Origin: Bacteroidota bacterium | Lineage (GTDB): Bacteria > Bacteroidota > Bacteroidia > Flavobacteriales > Flavobacteriaceae | Reading direction: 5' to 3' | Assembly (NCBI GenBank): GCA_021793135.1 | Contig: JAJYTI010000004.1 | Coordinates: 1 to 28,413 of the forward strand | DNA length: 28,413 nt | In this document: piece after piece, positions 1 through 8,867 of the stretch | Layout of the letters: the number at the start of each line of letters is the position of its first letter | How positions within the stretch are numbered: position 1 is the stretch's first letter | Translations under genes and position numbers: made by a program | Notes under the pieces: generated by a model | Databases searched by the model: none | What the model was told of the DNA's origin: nothing | What the model saw: only the letters and a program-made list of their open reading frames with translations

Positions 1-990
1 GACAATTTTAATTACACCGAAAATATTCAATCATTATATTTCGATATATCGAAAACTTTTAATGAAAAATGGACTGTAAAAGCGGGATTACGCTTTGAAA
101 ATACTAAGGCAAAAGGCTTGTCAGAAGAAGTAGAAAATAACTTTAAACGAAATTATACCAATTTCTTCCCATCCGCATTCATAAACTATAATGCAAACGA
201 AAATAATGTATTCAATTTAAGTTATAGTAGAAGAATAAACCGCCCAAGCTTTTATGCATTAAATCCATTTAGATGGTATTTAAATTCCGTTTCCTATGTA
301 GAAGGTAACCCATTACTACAACCAAAAATTTCAGAGAATTTTGAGTTTAAACATGTATTTAAAAATAAACTGATTACGCAACTCTTTGTTTCTATAGAAA
401 AAGATGGTTTTGGTGAAACGCCTTCGGTAGATCCAGCAACCAATGAACAAACTTCGGTGTATACCAATTATTATAACTCTACTTCTTTTGGAATCAATCA
501 AACTTTTATGTACAATCCGTTTAGATGGTGGAATAGTACTACACAAGCCTCTTTATCTTATTTGCGTTCTAGTTTTGTAAATGATTTTGACTTAATTGAT
601 AAACCAATAGATGGAGTAAACTTTCGATTTTATACGAATAACAATTTCTTTTTGAATACGGACAAAACCATTCAATTAGAAGCTACATTTATGTACAGCC
701 CCAAACAACCTTACGTTTTGTTTAAGATGAATAGTATGTCGGCATTAAATATCGGTATCAAAGCATTATTCTTAGACAAGAAATTGGAAACCACTCTTAG
801 CATCCAAGATATTTATAAAGGAATGAAGTTTTCCGCAATTACGTACACCAATAATGTACAACAAGTCTATGCAAATTATAATGACTCACGAAATATTACG
901 CTTTCTATGAGTTATAAATTCGGAAATGACAAATTGAAATCAAAAAACAGAGAGCTTAAAACAAACGATATAAAAGAAAGAGCACAATAG
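1..990 (+). CDS. Outer-membrane beta-barrel / TonB-receptor-like protein, C-terminal part
   Basis: The reading frame is open from the first base, so the gene starts outside the window and only about 329 C-terminal residues are seen. The sequence is made of alternating aromatic and polar residues typical of outer-membrane beta strands. It contains the stretch SYSRRINRPSFYALNPFRW, which is characteristic of the C-terminal barrel of the Bacteroidota outer membrane beta-barrel protein family (TonB-receptor-like proteins with a carboxypeptidase-regulatory-like N-terminus). After the last strand (MSYKFGND) comes a charged tail rich in Lys, Glu and Arg, also common in this family. The missing N-terminus would carry the plug, so substrate cannot be judged. 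It lies upstream of the efflux operon, but a 253-base gap with a separate promoter argues against co-transcription. Confidence 0.8.
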   Translation, partial: DNFNYTENIQSLYFDISKTFNEKWTVKAGLRFENTKAKGLSEEVENNFKRNYTNFFPSAFINYNANENNVFNLSYSRRINRPSFYALNPFRWYLNSVSYVEGNPLLQPKISENFEFKHVFKNKLITQLFVSIEKDGFGETPSVDPATNEQTSVYTNYYNSTSFGINQTFMYNPFRWWNSTTQASLSYLRSSFVNDFDLIDKPIDGVNFRFYTNNNFFLNTDKTIQLEATFMYSPKQPYVLFKMNSMSALNIGIKALFLDKKLETTLSIQDIYKGMKFSAITYTNNVQQVYANYNDSRNITLSMSYKFGNDKLKSKNRELKTNDIKERAQ

Positions 991-1243
991 ATAAGTTTAC
1001 AACCCATTAATGTTAAATAAATATTTCCTAAGCCCATTTCTTTATTGTTAACACTATACATGTTTACACATAGATAATTGAAAAACAAACAATTAACATA
1101 ATCTTACTCATTATTTTATCGTATTGTGTCGTTAAAATTAATTAACACAAGATTAACCAAAATTTTAGTTCGGAACAAACCGAACCAAATTATCTTTGCA
1201 GTTCAAAAAAATACGACTAATAATCGTAGAATTGTGTTGATTT
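991..1243 (+). other. Intergenic region before the efflux operon
   Basis: No gene is visible in these 253 bases. The left two thirds are AT-rich with no clear terminator for the upstream barrel gene. The right third holds the promoter and palindrome of the regulator gene, listed separately. A frame open from 1126 to 1380 overlaps the real regulator gene in another frame and does not look like protein. Confidence 0.6.
1168..1198 (+). promoter_or_regulatory. Promoter and palindromic operator of the efflux operon
   Basis: TATCTTTG at 1191-1198 fits the Bacteroidota -7 element TAnnTTTG and lies 45 bases before the regulator start codon. Just upstream is a perfect inverted repeat, GTTCGG-N6-CCGAAC (1168-1185), covering the place where the -33 element should be. 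No good TTG -33 box is seen there. A palindrome in this position is what a dimeric MarR/GbsR repressor that controls its own operon would be expected to bind. The binding itself is inferred. Confidence 0.7.
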
Positions 1244-1726
1244 ATGGAGTTCTCGGAAGAAAAGAAGAAAATGGTGGAGTTTTTGGGTATGCATTGGGAG
1301 CAGCGAATGCAAATTGCGCCTCTTGCCGCTCGAATACAAGCTCTAATGATTCTAAATCCAGACGAAGGATTAAGTTTTGATGAAATAGTAGAGTTCACAG
1401 AAGCAAGTAAAAGCTCTGTATCCTCAAATTTAAATTTACTATTAAAATTAAAAAGTGTAGAGTACTATACGATCCCTGGAGATAGAAAAAGATATTTTAA
1501 AGCTAGTAAAGAACATATTTATTTACGACTTAAAAATCGACTAGAAAACATTAAAGAAGAGGTAGAAATCTTCGATAAAATTAATGACTTCAAAACGAAA
1601 TACTGTAAAAAAGCATGTATAAATGAACACTCCATGGGCGTTCTTTATCGAGAGTTTTTAAAACAACAAGAAAAATCTATAAAAGAGATGCTCAGTTTAA
1701 TGGAGCAAAATCTTCAAAAAAATTAA
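1244..1726 (+). CDS. GbsR/MarR-family transcriptional regulator of the RND operon
   Basis: This 160-residue protein has a winged helix-turn-helix core. Helices around residues 45-75 include the recognition segment EASKSSVSSNLNLLLKL, followed by the wing YYTIPGDRKRYFKAS, as in the GbsR branch of the MarR superfamily. Lys/Glu-rich helices follow and probably form the dimer interface. Similar regulators commonly precede RND efflux genes in flavobacteria and repress them. Here the gene is first in a same-strand cluster, 36 bases before the adaptor gene, with a perfect palindrome over its own promoter, so autoregulated repression of the pump is the natural reading. Two cysteines (in CKKAC, after residue 120) could be redox or metal sensitive, which is speculation. 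The ligand is unknown. Confidence 0.85.
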   Translation: MEFSEEKKKMVEFLGMHWEQRMQIAPLAARIQALMILNPDEGLSFDEIVEFTEASKSSVSSNLNLLLKLKSVEYYTIPGDRKRYFKASKEHIYLRLKNRLENIKEEVEIFDKINDFKTKYCKKACINEHSMGVLYREFLKQQEKSIKEMLSLMEQNLQKN

Positions 1727-1762
1727 AACTAAACACTAAACCTTACATATTTATTTAATACC

Positions 1763-2890
1763 ATGAGAAAAAAGGTCACATATCTACTACTATCGGGAGC
1801 ACTATTCTCGTTAGTTTCTTGCTCTAACAAGCAAAGCGGTAATCAGCAAGGGCAGCAGCAACAAGCTATGCCTTTCCCTGTTTCGACTATTGATACAAGA
1901 GATATTACTATTTATAATGAATACCCTACTAGTTTAGAAGGTACTTTAAACAGTGCTGTTCGTGCAAAAGCCAGTGGATATATCACAGAAGTTCTAGTAG
2001 ATGAAGGTCAAAAAGTTCGTAAAGGACAACCTCTTTTTAAATTAGAGACCGAATCTTTAGACCAAGAAGCTAAAGCAGCGCAAGCCAACTTAAATGTTTT
2101 AGAAGTCGAAGTAAATAAATTAATACCTCTTGTTGAAGAAGGTATTGTTAGTGAGGTTCAATTAGAAACGGCTAGAGCAAATTACGAAAGAGCAAAAGCT
2201 AATTTAGGTGCCGTATCTACAAGCATTGGTTTTGCGACAGTTAAAAGCCCTGCAGATGGTAGAATTGGTTCTATTAACTTCCGTGAAGGATCATTGATTA
2301 GTCCACAAGAAGCAACTCCACTTACACGTATCACTAAAACAGATGAAGTGTATGCATTCTTCACTATGAACGAAAGAGATTATCTTAACTTCATTCAAAC
2401 GACAGAAGGAGAAACTTTAGACGATAAAGTAAAGAAATTCCCGAAAGTAAAATTGAAGTTATCTAATGGAATGATTTACGAAGAAGAAGGTGTTATAGAG
2501 ACCGTAAGCGGACAAGTAGATCCAAGTACAGGAACCGTAAGTTTCCGTGCAAAATTCCCTAACCCTAAACGTATCCTATCTAGCGGTAACAGTGGAAAGA
2601 TCCTAATTCCAACTATTTACGAAGATGTATTAGTTGCACCAGCAACAGCTTCATTCGAACAACAAGGAAAAGTTTATATGTACCGAGTAGATTCTGATAA
2701 CAATGCTATATCCACAGTAGTAGAGGTAATGGACAGAGAAGGAAATATCATTGTAATAGCTTCTGGAATCGAGAAAGGAGATAAATTCGTTGCACAAGGT
2801 GTAGGAAAATTACGTAATAATACACCTATCGTACCACAAGAAGTAGCATTAGACAGCATCATTAATAGCTTCGAAAAAGCTTTTAAATAA
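1763..2890 (+). CDS. RND efflux periplasmic adaptor subunit (AcrA/MexA type), lipoprotein
   Basis: This 375-residue membrane fusion protein links the inner-membrane pump to the outer-membrane channel. It starts with a lipoprotein signal peptide whose lipobox LVSC puts the lipidated cysteine at residue 20. A short Gln-rich linker follows. Next come the lipoyl half-motif ASGYITEVLVDEGQKVRKGQ (about 70-90), an alpha-helical hairpin rich in Ala, Glu and Lys (about 100-150), the returning lipoyl half (KSPADGRIGSINFREG) and the beta-barrel and membrane-proximal domains. Length is normal for the family. The gene ends only 9 bases before the pump gene, supporting translational coupling within the operon. 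Substrates cannot be read from the sequence. Confidence 0.93.
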   Translation: MRKKVTYLLLSGALFSLVSCSNKQSGNQQGQQQQAMPFPVSTIDTRDITIYNEYPTSLEGTLNSAVRAKASGYITEVLVDEGQKVRKGQPLFKLETESLDQEAKAAQANLNVLEVEVNKLIPLVEEGIVSEVQLETARANYERAKANLGAVSTSIGFATVKSPADGRIGSINFREGSLISPQEATPLTRITKTDEVYAFFTMNERDYLNFIQTTEGETLDDKVKKFPKVKLKLSNGMIYEEEGVIETVSGQVDPSTGTVSFRAKFPNPKRILSSGNSGKILIPTIYEDVLVAPATASFEQQGKVYMYRVDSDNNAISTVVEVMDREGNIIVIASGIEKGDKFVAQGVGKLRNNTPIVPQEVALDSIINSFEKAFK

Positions 2891-2899
2891 AAGTATATT

Positions 2900-5800
2900 A
2901 TGGTAAAGTATTTCACGGAGAGACCCGTATTATCTACGGTAGTTTCTATTTTAATAGTATTACTAGGGCTCTTAGCAATTACTACACTGCCTGTAACAGA
3001 ATATCCAGATATAGCACCCCCTACTGTAAAAGTAGATGCAAACTTCCCGGGTGCTAGTGCGGAAACTGTATTAGAAAGTGTGGTTATTCCAATTGAAGAG
3101 CAAATTAACGGAGTAGAAGGAATGACTTACATGACTTCTTCTGCCGATAACAATGGTGGAGCAAGTATTCAGGTGTTCTTTGAGCAAGGTATCGACCCTG
3201 ATATTGCTGCAGTAAACGTTCAGAACCGTGTAGCAAGAGCTACGCCATTACTTCCAAGAGAAGTAACACAATCTGGGGTAACTACTCAAAAGCAACAAAC
3301 GAGTGCATTGATGTTCCAAACGGTATATTCTACCAACCCAGAGTATGATGCCACATATGTACAAAACTATTTGAACATTCACGTTCTTCCAGAGCTGCAA
3401 CGTATTAAAGGTATTGGAGACGTTAACGTATTTGGTGCAAAAACTTACGCAATGCGTGTTTGGTTAAAACCAGAACGATTAGCAGCATATAACTTAATAC
3501 CAAGCGATGTTATTGGAGCGATTAACGAACAGAGTTTGGAAGCAGCTGCGGGTTCATTAGGACAAAACAATGCAGAAGCTTTTGAATATGTTATCAAATA
3601 TGGCGGACGCTATAAAGAGCCTGAAGAATATGGAAATATTATTGTTCGTGCATTAGGAGGAGGTAAATTCCTTCGTGTAAAAGATGTTGCCGACGTAGAG
3701 TTAGATGCAGAACGTTATTCTGGAATGGCATTCTCTAATGGTAATCCAGGAGTTAGTATGGCTATATACCAAACACCAGGATCTAACGCACAAGAGATTA
3801 TTGAAGAAGTACATGCTAAAATGGCGGAGTTAGAAGCTGATTTCCCAGAAGGAATGGCAAGTATTGTTAACTATGATACAAACGAGTTCCTTTCTGCATC
3901 GATAAGCAAGGTTATTACCACTCTTATCGAAGCGTTCTTCTTAGTATTTATTGTAGTATATATCTTCTTACAAGATGTTCGTTCTACTTTAATTCCTGCG
4001 ATAGCAGTACCTGTTTCGATTGTAGGTACATTCTTTTTCTTGAGTTTGTTTGGTTATTCTATTAACCTATTAACTCTATTTGCTCTTGTACTCGCAATTG
4101 GTATTGTAGTAGACGACGCCATTGTTGTAGTAGAAGCTGTACACGCAAAGCTAGAAGAAGGTGCTAAAGATGCAATGGAAGCAACACATAGTGCAATGAG
4201 TGAAATTACAGGTGCTATTATCTCGATTACATTAGTAATGGGTGCTGTATTTATTCCTGTAACTTTTATTCAAGGACCTACTGGAGTATTCTACGAGCAA
4301 TTTGGGGTAACCTTAATGGTTGCTATTGCGATTTCGGCAGTAAACGCTCTAACATTAAGTCCAGCGCTTTGTGCAATATTCCTTAAACCAGAACATGAAA
4401 AGAAGAAAGGAAGAAAAGGACTATTACGTCGTTTCTTTACATCGTTTAACGCAGGTTTTGCGGCTACGACTAACCGATATGTAAAATCGCTTCACTTTCT
4501 AGGACGTCATAAATGGATTACTTTCTTAATTTTACTTGCATCTATTGGTGGAATTTATTGGGCAAGTTTACATGCTCCAACTGGGTTTGTTCCTAATGAA
4601 GACCGTGGAATGGTTTTCGTAAACGTAGAGTTACCACCAGGAGCCAGTATGGACCGTACCGTAGAAGTGAACAAACAAATACACAGAATTGCAAGAGAAG
4701 TTCCAGGAGTACAAAACGTATCTCTAGTTAGTGGATTTAGTATGTTAGGTGGAGCTGGTGGAAACTTTGGACTAGGATTCATCAAATTAAAACCTTGGGA
4801 AGAACGTGAAGGAGCCGATATGACTGTAGATGCAATTACTGGAAGATTATTTGGTGCAGTAGCACAAATTCCAGATGCAAATATTCTATTCTTTGCACCA
4901 CCTAGTATACCAGGATTTAGTGCTAGTGGTGGGTTTGAATTACAGTTTTTAGATAAATCTGGAGGAGAATTCACTGAATTGGATGAAAATGTACAGCATT
5001 ATATTCAAAGCTTAATGCAGCGTCCAGAAATTATGTACGCACAAACAAGTTTTAATACAAACTATCCGCAGTACGAAATGAAAATCGATATGGAAAAAGC
5101 CAAAGAAGCTGGAGTTCCTATCAATTCGATATTCTCTACTCTACAAGGATATGTTGGAAGTTTCTATGCTGCGGACTTTAGTAAGTATGGTAAGCAATAT
5201 AGATTGTTTGTACAGGCATTACCAGAAGATCGTACCAATTTACATAGCCTAAACTCTATTATGGTTAAAAATGGAGAAGGCAACATGACACCAATTACTC
5301 AATTCGTAGAGATGGAAAGAGTATATGGACCTCAGTCGGTAAAACGATTCAACTTATTTAACGCAGCTACATTAAATGGAGCGCCAGCACCTGGATATTC
5401 TTCTGGAGATGCTATTAATGTAGTACAAGAAGTAGCTAAAGAACTACCTGCAAACTTCGATATCGACTTCTCAGGATTAACCAGAGAAGAAATTTCAGCA
5501 GGAAACCAAACGACATACATCTTTATGTTAAGTGTACTTTTCGTTTATTTCCTACTTGCAGCACAATTCGAAAGTTATTTAGCACCTTTATCTGTATTAT
5601 TATCTCTACCTGTAGGGGTTATGGGAGCATATGTATTTACAGTATTTATGGGATTAGAGAATAACATTTATTTCCAAATTGCACTTATTATGCTTATCGG
5701 ACTCCTCGCCAAGAACGCGATTCTAATTGTAGAATTCGCATTGCAACGTCGACGAGCAGGGTTTAGCATAGCCGAAGCGGCATATGATGGTGCAAAAGCG

Positions 5801-6037
5801 CGTCTACGACCAATTCTAATGACATCGTTTGCATTTATCATTGGACTTTTACCTCTGGTATTCGCAAGAGGAGTTGGGGCAGAAGGAAACAAATCCATTG
5901 GTAGTGGAGCAGTTGGAGGATTATTAGTAGGTACAATAATTGGTATCTTCTTAATCCCGATATTCTTTATCGTATTCCAATGGCTACAAGAAAAGATTAC
6001 AGGTAAAAAAGTAGAAGTAACTACAACCGAAGCGTAA
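2900..6037 (+). CDS. RND efflux pump permease, HAE1 family (AcrB type)
   Basis: This 1045-residue inner-membrane, proton-driven drug exporter has the full length of AcrB. The N-terminus MVKYFTERPVLSTVVSI and the motif TEYPDIAPPTVKV are characteristic of HAE1 pumps. TM4 contains the paired aspartates of the proton relay (D405 and D406, in IGIVVDDAIVVVEAV), and TM10 holds the partner lysine K938 (LLAKNAILIVEFA). Large periplasmic loops lie between TM1 and TM2 and between TM7 and TM8. The usual partners flank it: adaptor upstream (9-base gap) and outer-membrane factor downstream (14-base gap). Nothing suggests truncation. The family exports drugs, detergents and bile-like compounds. The actual substrate range here is not known. 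Confidence 0.96.
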   Translation: MVKYFTERPVLSTVVSILIVLLGLLAITTLPVTEYPDIAPPTVKVDANFPGASAETVLESVVIPIEEQINGVEGMTYMTSSADNNGGASIQVFFEQGIDPDIAAVNVQNRVARATPLLPREVTQSGVTTQKQQTSALMFQTVYSTNPEYDATYVQNYLNIHVLPELQRIKGIGDVNVFGAKTYAMRVWLKPERLAAYNLIPSDVIGAINEQSLEAAAGSLGQNNAEAFEYVIKYGGRYKEPEEYGNIIVRALGGGKFLRVKDVADVELDAERYSGMAFSNGNPGVSMAIYQTPGSNAQEIIEEVHAKMAELEADFPEGMASIVNYDTNEFLSASISKVITTLIEAFFLVFIVVYIFLQDVRSTLIPAIAVPVSIVGTFFFLSLFGYSINLLTLFALVLAIGIVVDDAIVVVEAVHAKLEEGAKDAMEATHSAMSEITGAIISITLVMGAVFIPVTFIQGPTGVFYEQFGVTLMVAIAISAVNALTLSPALCAIFLKPEHEKKKGRKGLLRRFFTSFNAGFAATTNRYVKSLHFLGRHKWITFLILLASIGGIYWASLHAPTGFVPNEDRGMVFVNVELPPGASMDRTVEVNKQIHRIAREVPGVQNVSLVSGFSMLGGAGGNFGLGFIKLKPWEEREGADMTVDAITGRLFGAVAQIPDANILFFAPPSIPGFSASGGFELQFLDKSGGEFTELDENVQHYIQSLMQRPEIMYAQTSFNTNYPQYEMKIDMEKAKEAGVPINSIFSTLQGYVGSFYAADFSKYGKQYRLFVQALPEDRTNLHSLNSIMVKNGEGNMTPITQFVEMERVYGPQSVKRFNLFNAATLNGAPAPGYSSGDAINVVQEVAKELPANFDIDFSGLTREEISAGNQTTYIFMLSVLFVYFLLAAQFESYLAPLSVLLSLPVGVMGAYVFTVFMGLENNIYFQIALIMLIGLLAKNAILIVEFALQRRRAGFSIAEAAYDGAKARLRPILMTSFAFIIGLLPLVFARGVGAEGNKSIGSGAVGGLLVGTIIGIFLIPIFFIVFQWLQEKITGKKVEVTTTEA

Positions 6038-6051
6038 AAGATATTCAAACT

Positions 6052-7461
6052 ATGAGAAAACAATTTATATTCACATATAGTATAGGCGTGCTAGGGCTAT
6101 TATCTCTACAATCTTGTTTTGTAGCAAAAGATTACAAACAACCCGATGTTGTAGAAGAAGTAATAAATGAAGACGCTTATCGCACCGACAAAATAGCTAC
6201 AGATAGTATATCTATGGCTAATGTATCTTGGATGGATTTATTTAAAGATCCCATTCTCCAAGGTTATATACAAGAAGGTTTAGAAAACAACTTAGACATC
6301 CGTATTGCATTGCAACAAATCAATGCAGCGGAGTCTTACTTAAAACAAGGTAAAGCTGGATACTTCCCTACCCTTGGCGCACAAGCCGAAGGAATGAACC
6401 AACAATTATCTGAAAACACACCAAATGGTGCGCTACGTTCTTCAATGAATCAGTTTGAGCTTAGTGCAGGATTGAGTTGGGAAGCCGATATTTGGGGTAA
6501 AATACGTAGTGGGAAACGAGCTGCAGAAGCGAGTTATTTACAGTCTGTAGCAGCACATCAGGCTGTAAAGAGTAAACTTGTATCAGCTATAGCTTCTACT
6601 TATTATCAGTTATTGACTTTAGATAAACAAATAGAAGTAACCGAGCAAACCTTAGAAACAAGACGTAAAAGTTTAAGAACAACTAAAGCTTTAAAAAATG
6701 CGGGACGTGTAACCGAAGTTGCGGTTAAACAGACAGAAGCACAGGTATATAATGCCGAAGCACTTTTAGTAGATCTAAAAAACAATAGTAAACTTATAGA
6801 GAACACCCTTTCCATATTGTTAGGTGGTGGGCCAAGAGAAATAGTTAGAGGAGAAATGGATATCGAAGCAATAGAAACTCCACTACAAATTGGGGTGCCT
6901 TCACAATTGCTTGCTAATCGTCCAGATTTACGTGCTGCAGAATATCAATTAATGGCTGCTTTTGAACAAACCAATATTACTAGAAGTATGTTCTACCCTT
7001 CTTTAACATTAAGTGCTAATGGAGGTTTACAAAGTACAGAGATTAAAGATTTATTCAGTGCTAGTTCTTTATTTTCAGGAATCATTGGCGGCTTAACACA
7101 ACCAATTTTTCAAGGAAGACAAATCCGTACACAACACGAAGTTGCACAATCGCAACAAGAAAGTGCTAAATTAAACTTCATGTATACCTTCCTTAACGCA
7201 AGTAAAGAAGTATCGGATGCACTTTATGCTATAGAAGCTGCTAACGAAAAAATGGAAATAAAAGAAAAAGAGCATGAGGCATTAGCAACTGCTGTAGATT
7301 ATTCTCAAAAGCTTTTAAATAATGGTATGGCGGACTACTTAGAAGTATTACGCGCCGAAGAAAATGCATTGTATACAAATATCGATTTAATCGATACGCA
7401 GAATGCAAGACTTCAATCTATCATTGAATTATATAGAGCTTTAGGTGGCGGTTGGGAATAA
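6052..7461 (+). CDS. TolC-like outer-membrane efflux factor, NodT family lipoprotein
   Basis: This 469-residue outer-membrane channel subunit completes the tripartite pump. Its signal peptide ends in the lipobox LQSC with the lipid cysteine at residue 22, as in NodT/OprM-type factors. The two repeated outer-membrane-factor halves are visible. The segment ISMANVSWMDLFKDPILQGYI, followed by helices with LDIRIALQQINAAESYLKQGKAGYFPTL, is typical. The second half contains the very typical LLANRPDLRAAEYQLMAA and a closing helix with NGMADYLEVLRAEE. It is the last gene of the operon, 14 bases after the pump gene and just before a strong terminator. Confidence 0.93.
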   Translation: MRKQFIFTYSIGVLGLLSLQSCFVAKDYKQPDVVEEVINEDAYRTDKIATDSISMANVSWMDLFKDPILQGYIQEGLENNLDIRIALQQINAAESYLKQGKAGYFPTLGAQAEGMNQQLSENTPNGALRSSMNQFELSAGLSWEADIWGKIRSGKRAAEASYLQSVAAHQAVKSKLVSAIASTYYQLLTLDKQIEVTEQTLETRRKSLRTTKALKNAGRVTEVAVKQTEAQVYNAEALLVDLKNNSKLIENTLSILLGGGPREIVRGEMDIEAIETPLQIGVPSQLLANRPDLRAAEYQLMAAFEQTNITRSMFYPSLTLSANGGLQSTEIKDLFSASSLFSGIIGGLTQPIFQGRQIRTQHEVAQSQQESAKLNFMYTFLNASKEVSDALYAIEAANEKMEIKEKEHEALATAVDYSQKLLNNGMADYLEVLRAEENALYTNIDLIDTQNARLQSIIELYRALGGGWE

Positions 7462-7483
7462 ATTTCAACTAACCTAAAATATT

Positions 7484-7515
7484 AAGGTGTGTAGTTAAAA
7501 CTACACACCTTTTTT
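7484..7515. terminator. Bidirectional intrinsic terminator after the efflux operon
   Basis: A perfect 11-bp stem (AAGGTGTGTAG, 7484-7494, with its complement at 7501-7511) closes a six-base loop and runs into T's on the plus strand. On the minus strand it lies directly after the stop codon of the CYTH gene and is followed by an AT-rich run. It probably ends both convergent transcripts. Confidence 0.85.
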
Positions 7516-7516
7516 A

Positions 7517-7987
7517 TTACCATTTTGTATAAGGATTCTTACTTAATTGCGAATTGTAATAAGCCTTATTACCCGTTACTTCTTCTCCAAGCCATGATGG
7601 TTTATCAAAAGCTTCCTCCTCCGACTCCAATTCGACTTCTGCTACAACTAGACCTTGATTTTCACCTTCAAAAACATCTACTTCAAAAGTATGTTTACCA
7701 ACAGATATTAAATAACGATATTTTTCAATAACTCCTGCCTCACAAATTTCCAATATCTCTTTTGCGTCGGCAACTGAAATCTCATATTCCCACTCTTTAC
7801 GAACCGTTCCCTCTGAATTTGACTTTCCTTTAATGGTTAAAAAAGCTTTATCATTCTTTATACGAATGCGAACCGTTCTATCTTCATGGCGATTTAAAAA
7901 AGCTTGTACAATATACTCTTTAGAGATTGCTTGTTCTATAAAAGCATTCGATTTTACTAAGAATTTACGCTCTATCTCGTAGGCCAT
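7517..7987 (-). CDS. CYTH-domain protein, probable inorganic triphosphatase
   Basis: The 156-residue protein opens with MAYEIERKFLV, whose E4-x-E6-x-K8 is the ExExK signature of the CYTH superfamily (CyaB adenylate cyclase, thiamine triphosphatase and tripolyphosphatases). Further alternating basic strands (RTVRIRIKNDKAFLTIKGK), acidic strands (VDVFEGENQGLVVAEVELE) and a C-terminal SYNKAYYNSQLSKNP-like end (here GNKAYYNS) match the tunnel-fold members such as bacterial tripolyphosphatases. The protein is cytoplasmic, with no signal peptide. Hydrolysis of tripolyphosphate is the most common activity of short stand-alone members. The exact substrate cannot be told from sequence. It is a single gene that converges on the efflux operon. 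Confidence 0.85.
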   Translation of the reverse strand: MAYEIERKFLVKSNAFIEQAISKEYIVQAFLNRHEDRTVRIRIKNDKAFLTIKGKSNSEGTVRKEWEYEISVADAKEILEICEAGVIEKYRYLISVGKHTFEVDVFEGENQGLVVAEVELESEEEAFDKPSWLGEEVTGNKAYYNSQLSKNPYTKW

Positions 7988-8057
7988 AATTTTGGTTTAT
8001 TGAATTCACTTTGGTAAAGTAAGGAAATTCTTGACGTTATTTTTTAAATCAAGCCCT

Positions 8058-8843
8058 TTATTGTTTGAGAAACCTAGCTATTTGTGTATTACTACTTTCT
8101 CCTTTTATTTGAATAAAATACATCCCAGAAGCATAGTCCGATACATCCAATTGGATTTCAATTTCATTCATTTTTAGAATTTCTAGCAACCTGCCGTGGA
8201 TATCATATACTTCCAGAGTTGTACTCGAAGATAATTCGTCTAATCGGATATAAAGTTGGTCTTGAGCTGGGTTGGGAGAAATGGTAAAAGCTGTCGTATC
8301 GAAATCTGGAGTAGATAAATATTCTGCAGTATAATATAGTTTACCACCATTTTCGTCTGTAAAAATCAAGTACTCTATAGAATCTATAGTCTCAAAACTG
8401 TATTCTACAATAGCGCCAAAGTTTTCATAAAAATCACCATAATAGCTGGCTATAGTATCGTAATCAACATTATAATCATTATAGTATTGGCAAAAATCTA
8501 AAGCAAGACAAAGTTTATCATTTAAAACAAACCTATTCTCATTTTCTAAAAATTCTATATAATAATCACAACCCCACCTTGGACAGCCATCTAGTCGAAT
8601 TATAGCTTCCAAATCATTTTCAACTATAATTTCTATACTCGCCTCATCTCCACTTTGAATATCTAAAGCATAATACTCATATTCTTCACCATCTATTTCT
8701 AATTTGTATAAATACCAAGTCTTGTCCAGTAAATCTTCGTGCTGTGCATGTGCTTGAATAGGAAGTAATACTCCAAACAAGCATAATACCGCACTTAAGA
8801 AAAATAAATGCGATAAGTTTTTATATGTAGGTTTTGTTTTCAT
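8058..8843 (-). CDS. Secreted T9SS-sorted protein, tandem paralog 1
   Basis: This 261-residue protein has a signal peptide (hydrophobic core around residues 12-30, cleavage probable after AHA near residue 33). Its body begins with TWYLYKLEIDGEEY, resembling small beta-barrel META/lipocalin-like domains. Four cysteines occur in a CPRWGC pair and a CLALDFC pair and are likely disulfides. The last 75 or so residues, from TFTISPNPAQDQ through LEVYDIHGRLL to GMYFIQIKG, form a type A C-terminal sorting domain of the type IX secretion system, so the protein should be exported and anchored at the cell surface or released. It lies 24 bases after its paralog, probably in one transcript. The function of the body is unknown. 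Confidence 0.85.
   Translation of the reverse strand: MKTKPTYKNLSHLFFLSAVLCLFGVLLPIQAHAQHEDLLDKTWYLYKLEIDGEEYEYYALDIQSGDEASIEIIVENDLEAIIRLDGCPRWGCDYYIEFLENENRFVLNDKLCLALDFCQYYNDYNVDYDTIASYYGDFYENFGAIVEYSFETIDSIEYLIFTDENGGKLYYTAEYLSTPDFDTTAFTISPNPAQDQLYIRLDELSSSTTLEVYDIHGRLLEILKMNEIEIQLDVSDYASGMYFIQIKGESSNTQIARFLKQ
8091..8324. repeat. Direct repeat copy A (T9SS sorting-domain coding DNA)
   Basis: This stretch aligns without gaps, at an offset of exactly 810 bases, with 8901-9134. Over 8121-8324 I count 22 mismatches in 204 positions, about 89% identity. One run is identical for 41 bases and another for 33. It encodes the end of the body and the sorting domain. Confidence 0.85.
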
Positions 8844-8867
8844 TATAAATGTTTTTTAGTAGTTCTA

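Noticed and set aside
1126..1380. Plus-strand frame overlapping the regulator gene
   Set aside because: It is out of frame with the recognisable GbsR/MarR gene, and its translation shows no protein-like pattern.
4555..4974. 139-codon minus-strand frame inside the RND pump gene
   Set aside because: It is opposite a strongly conserved pump-coding region and has no recognisable domain. It is a by-product of codon use.
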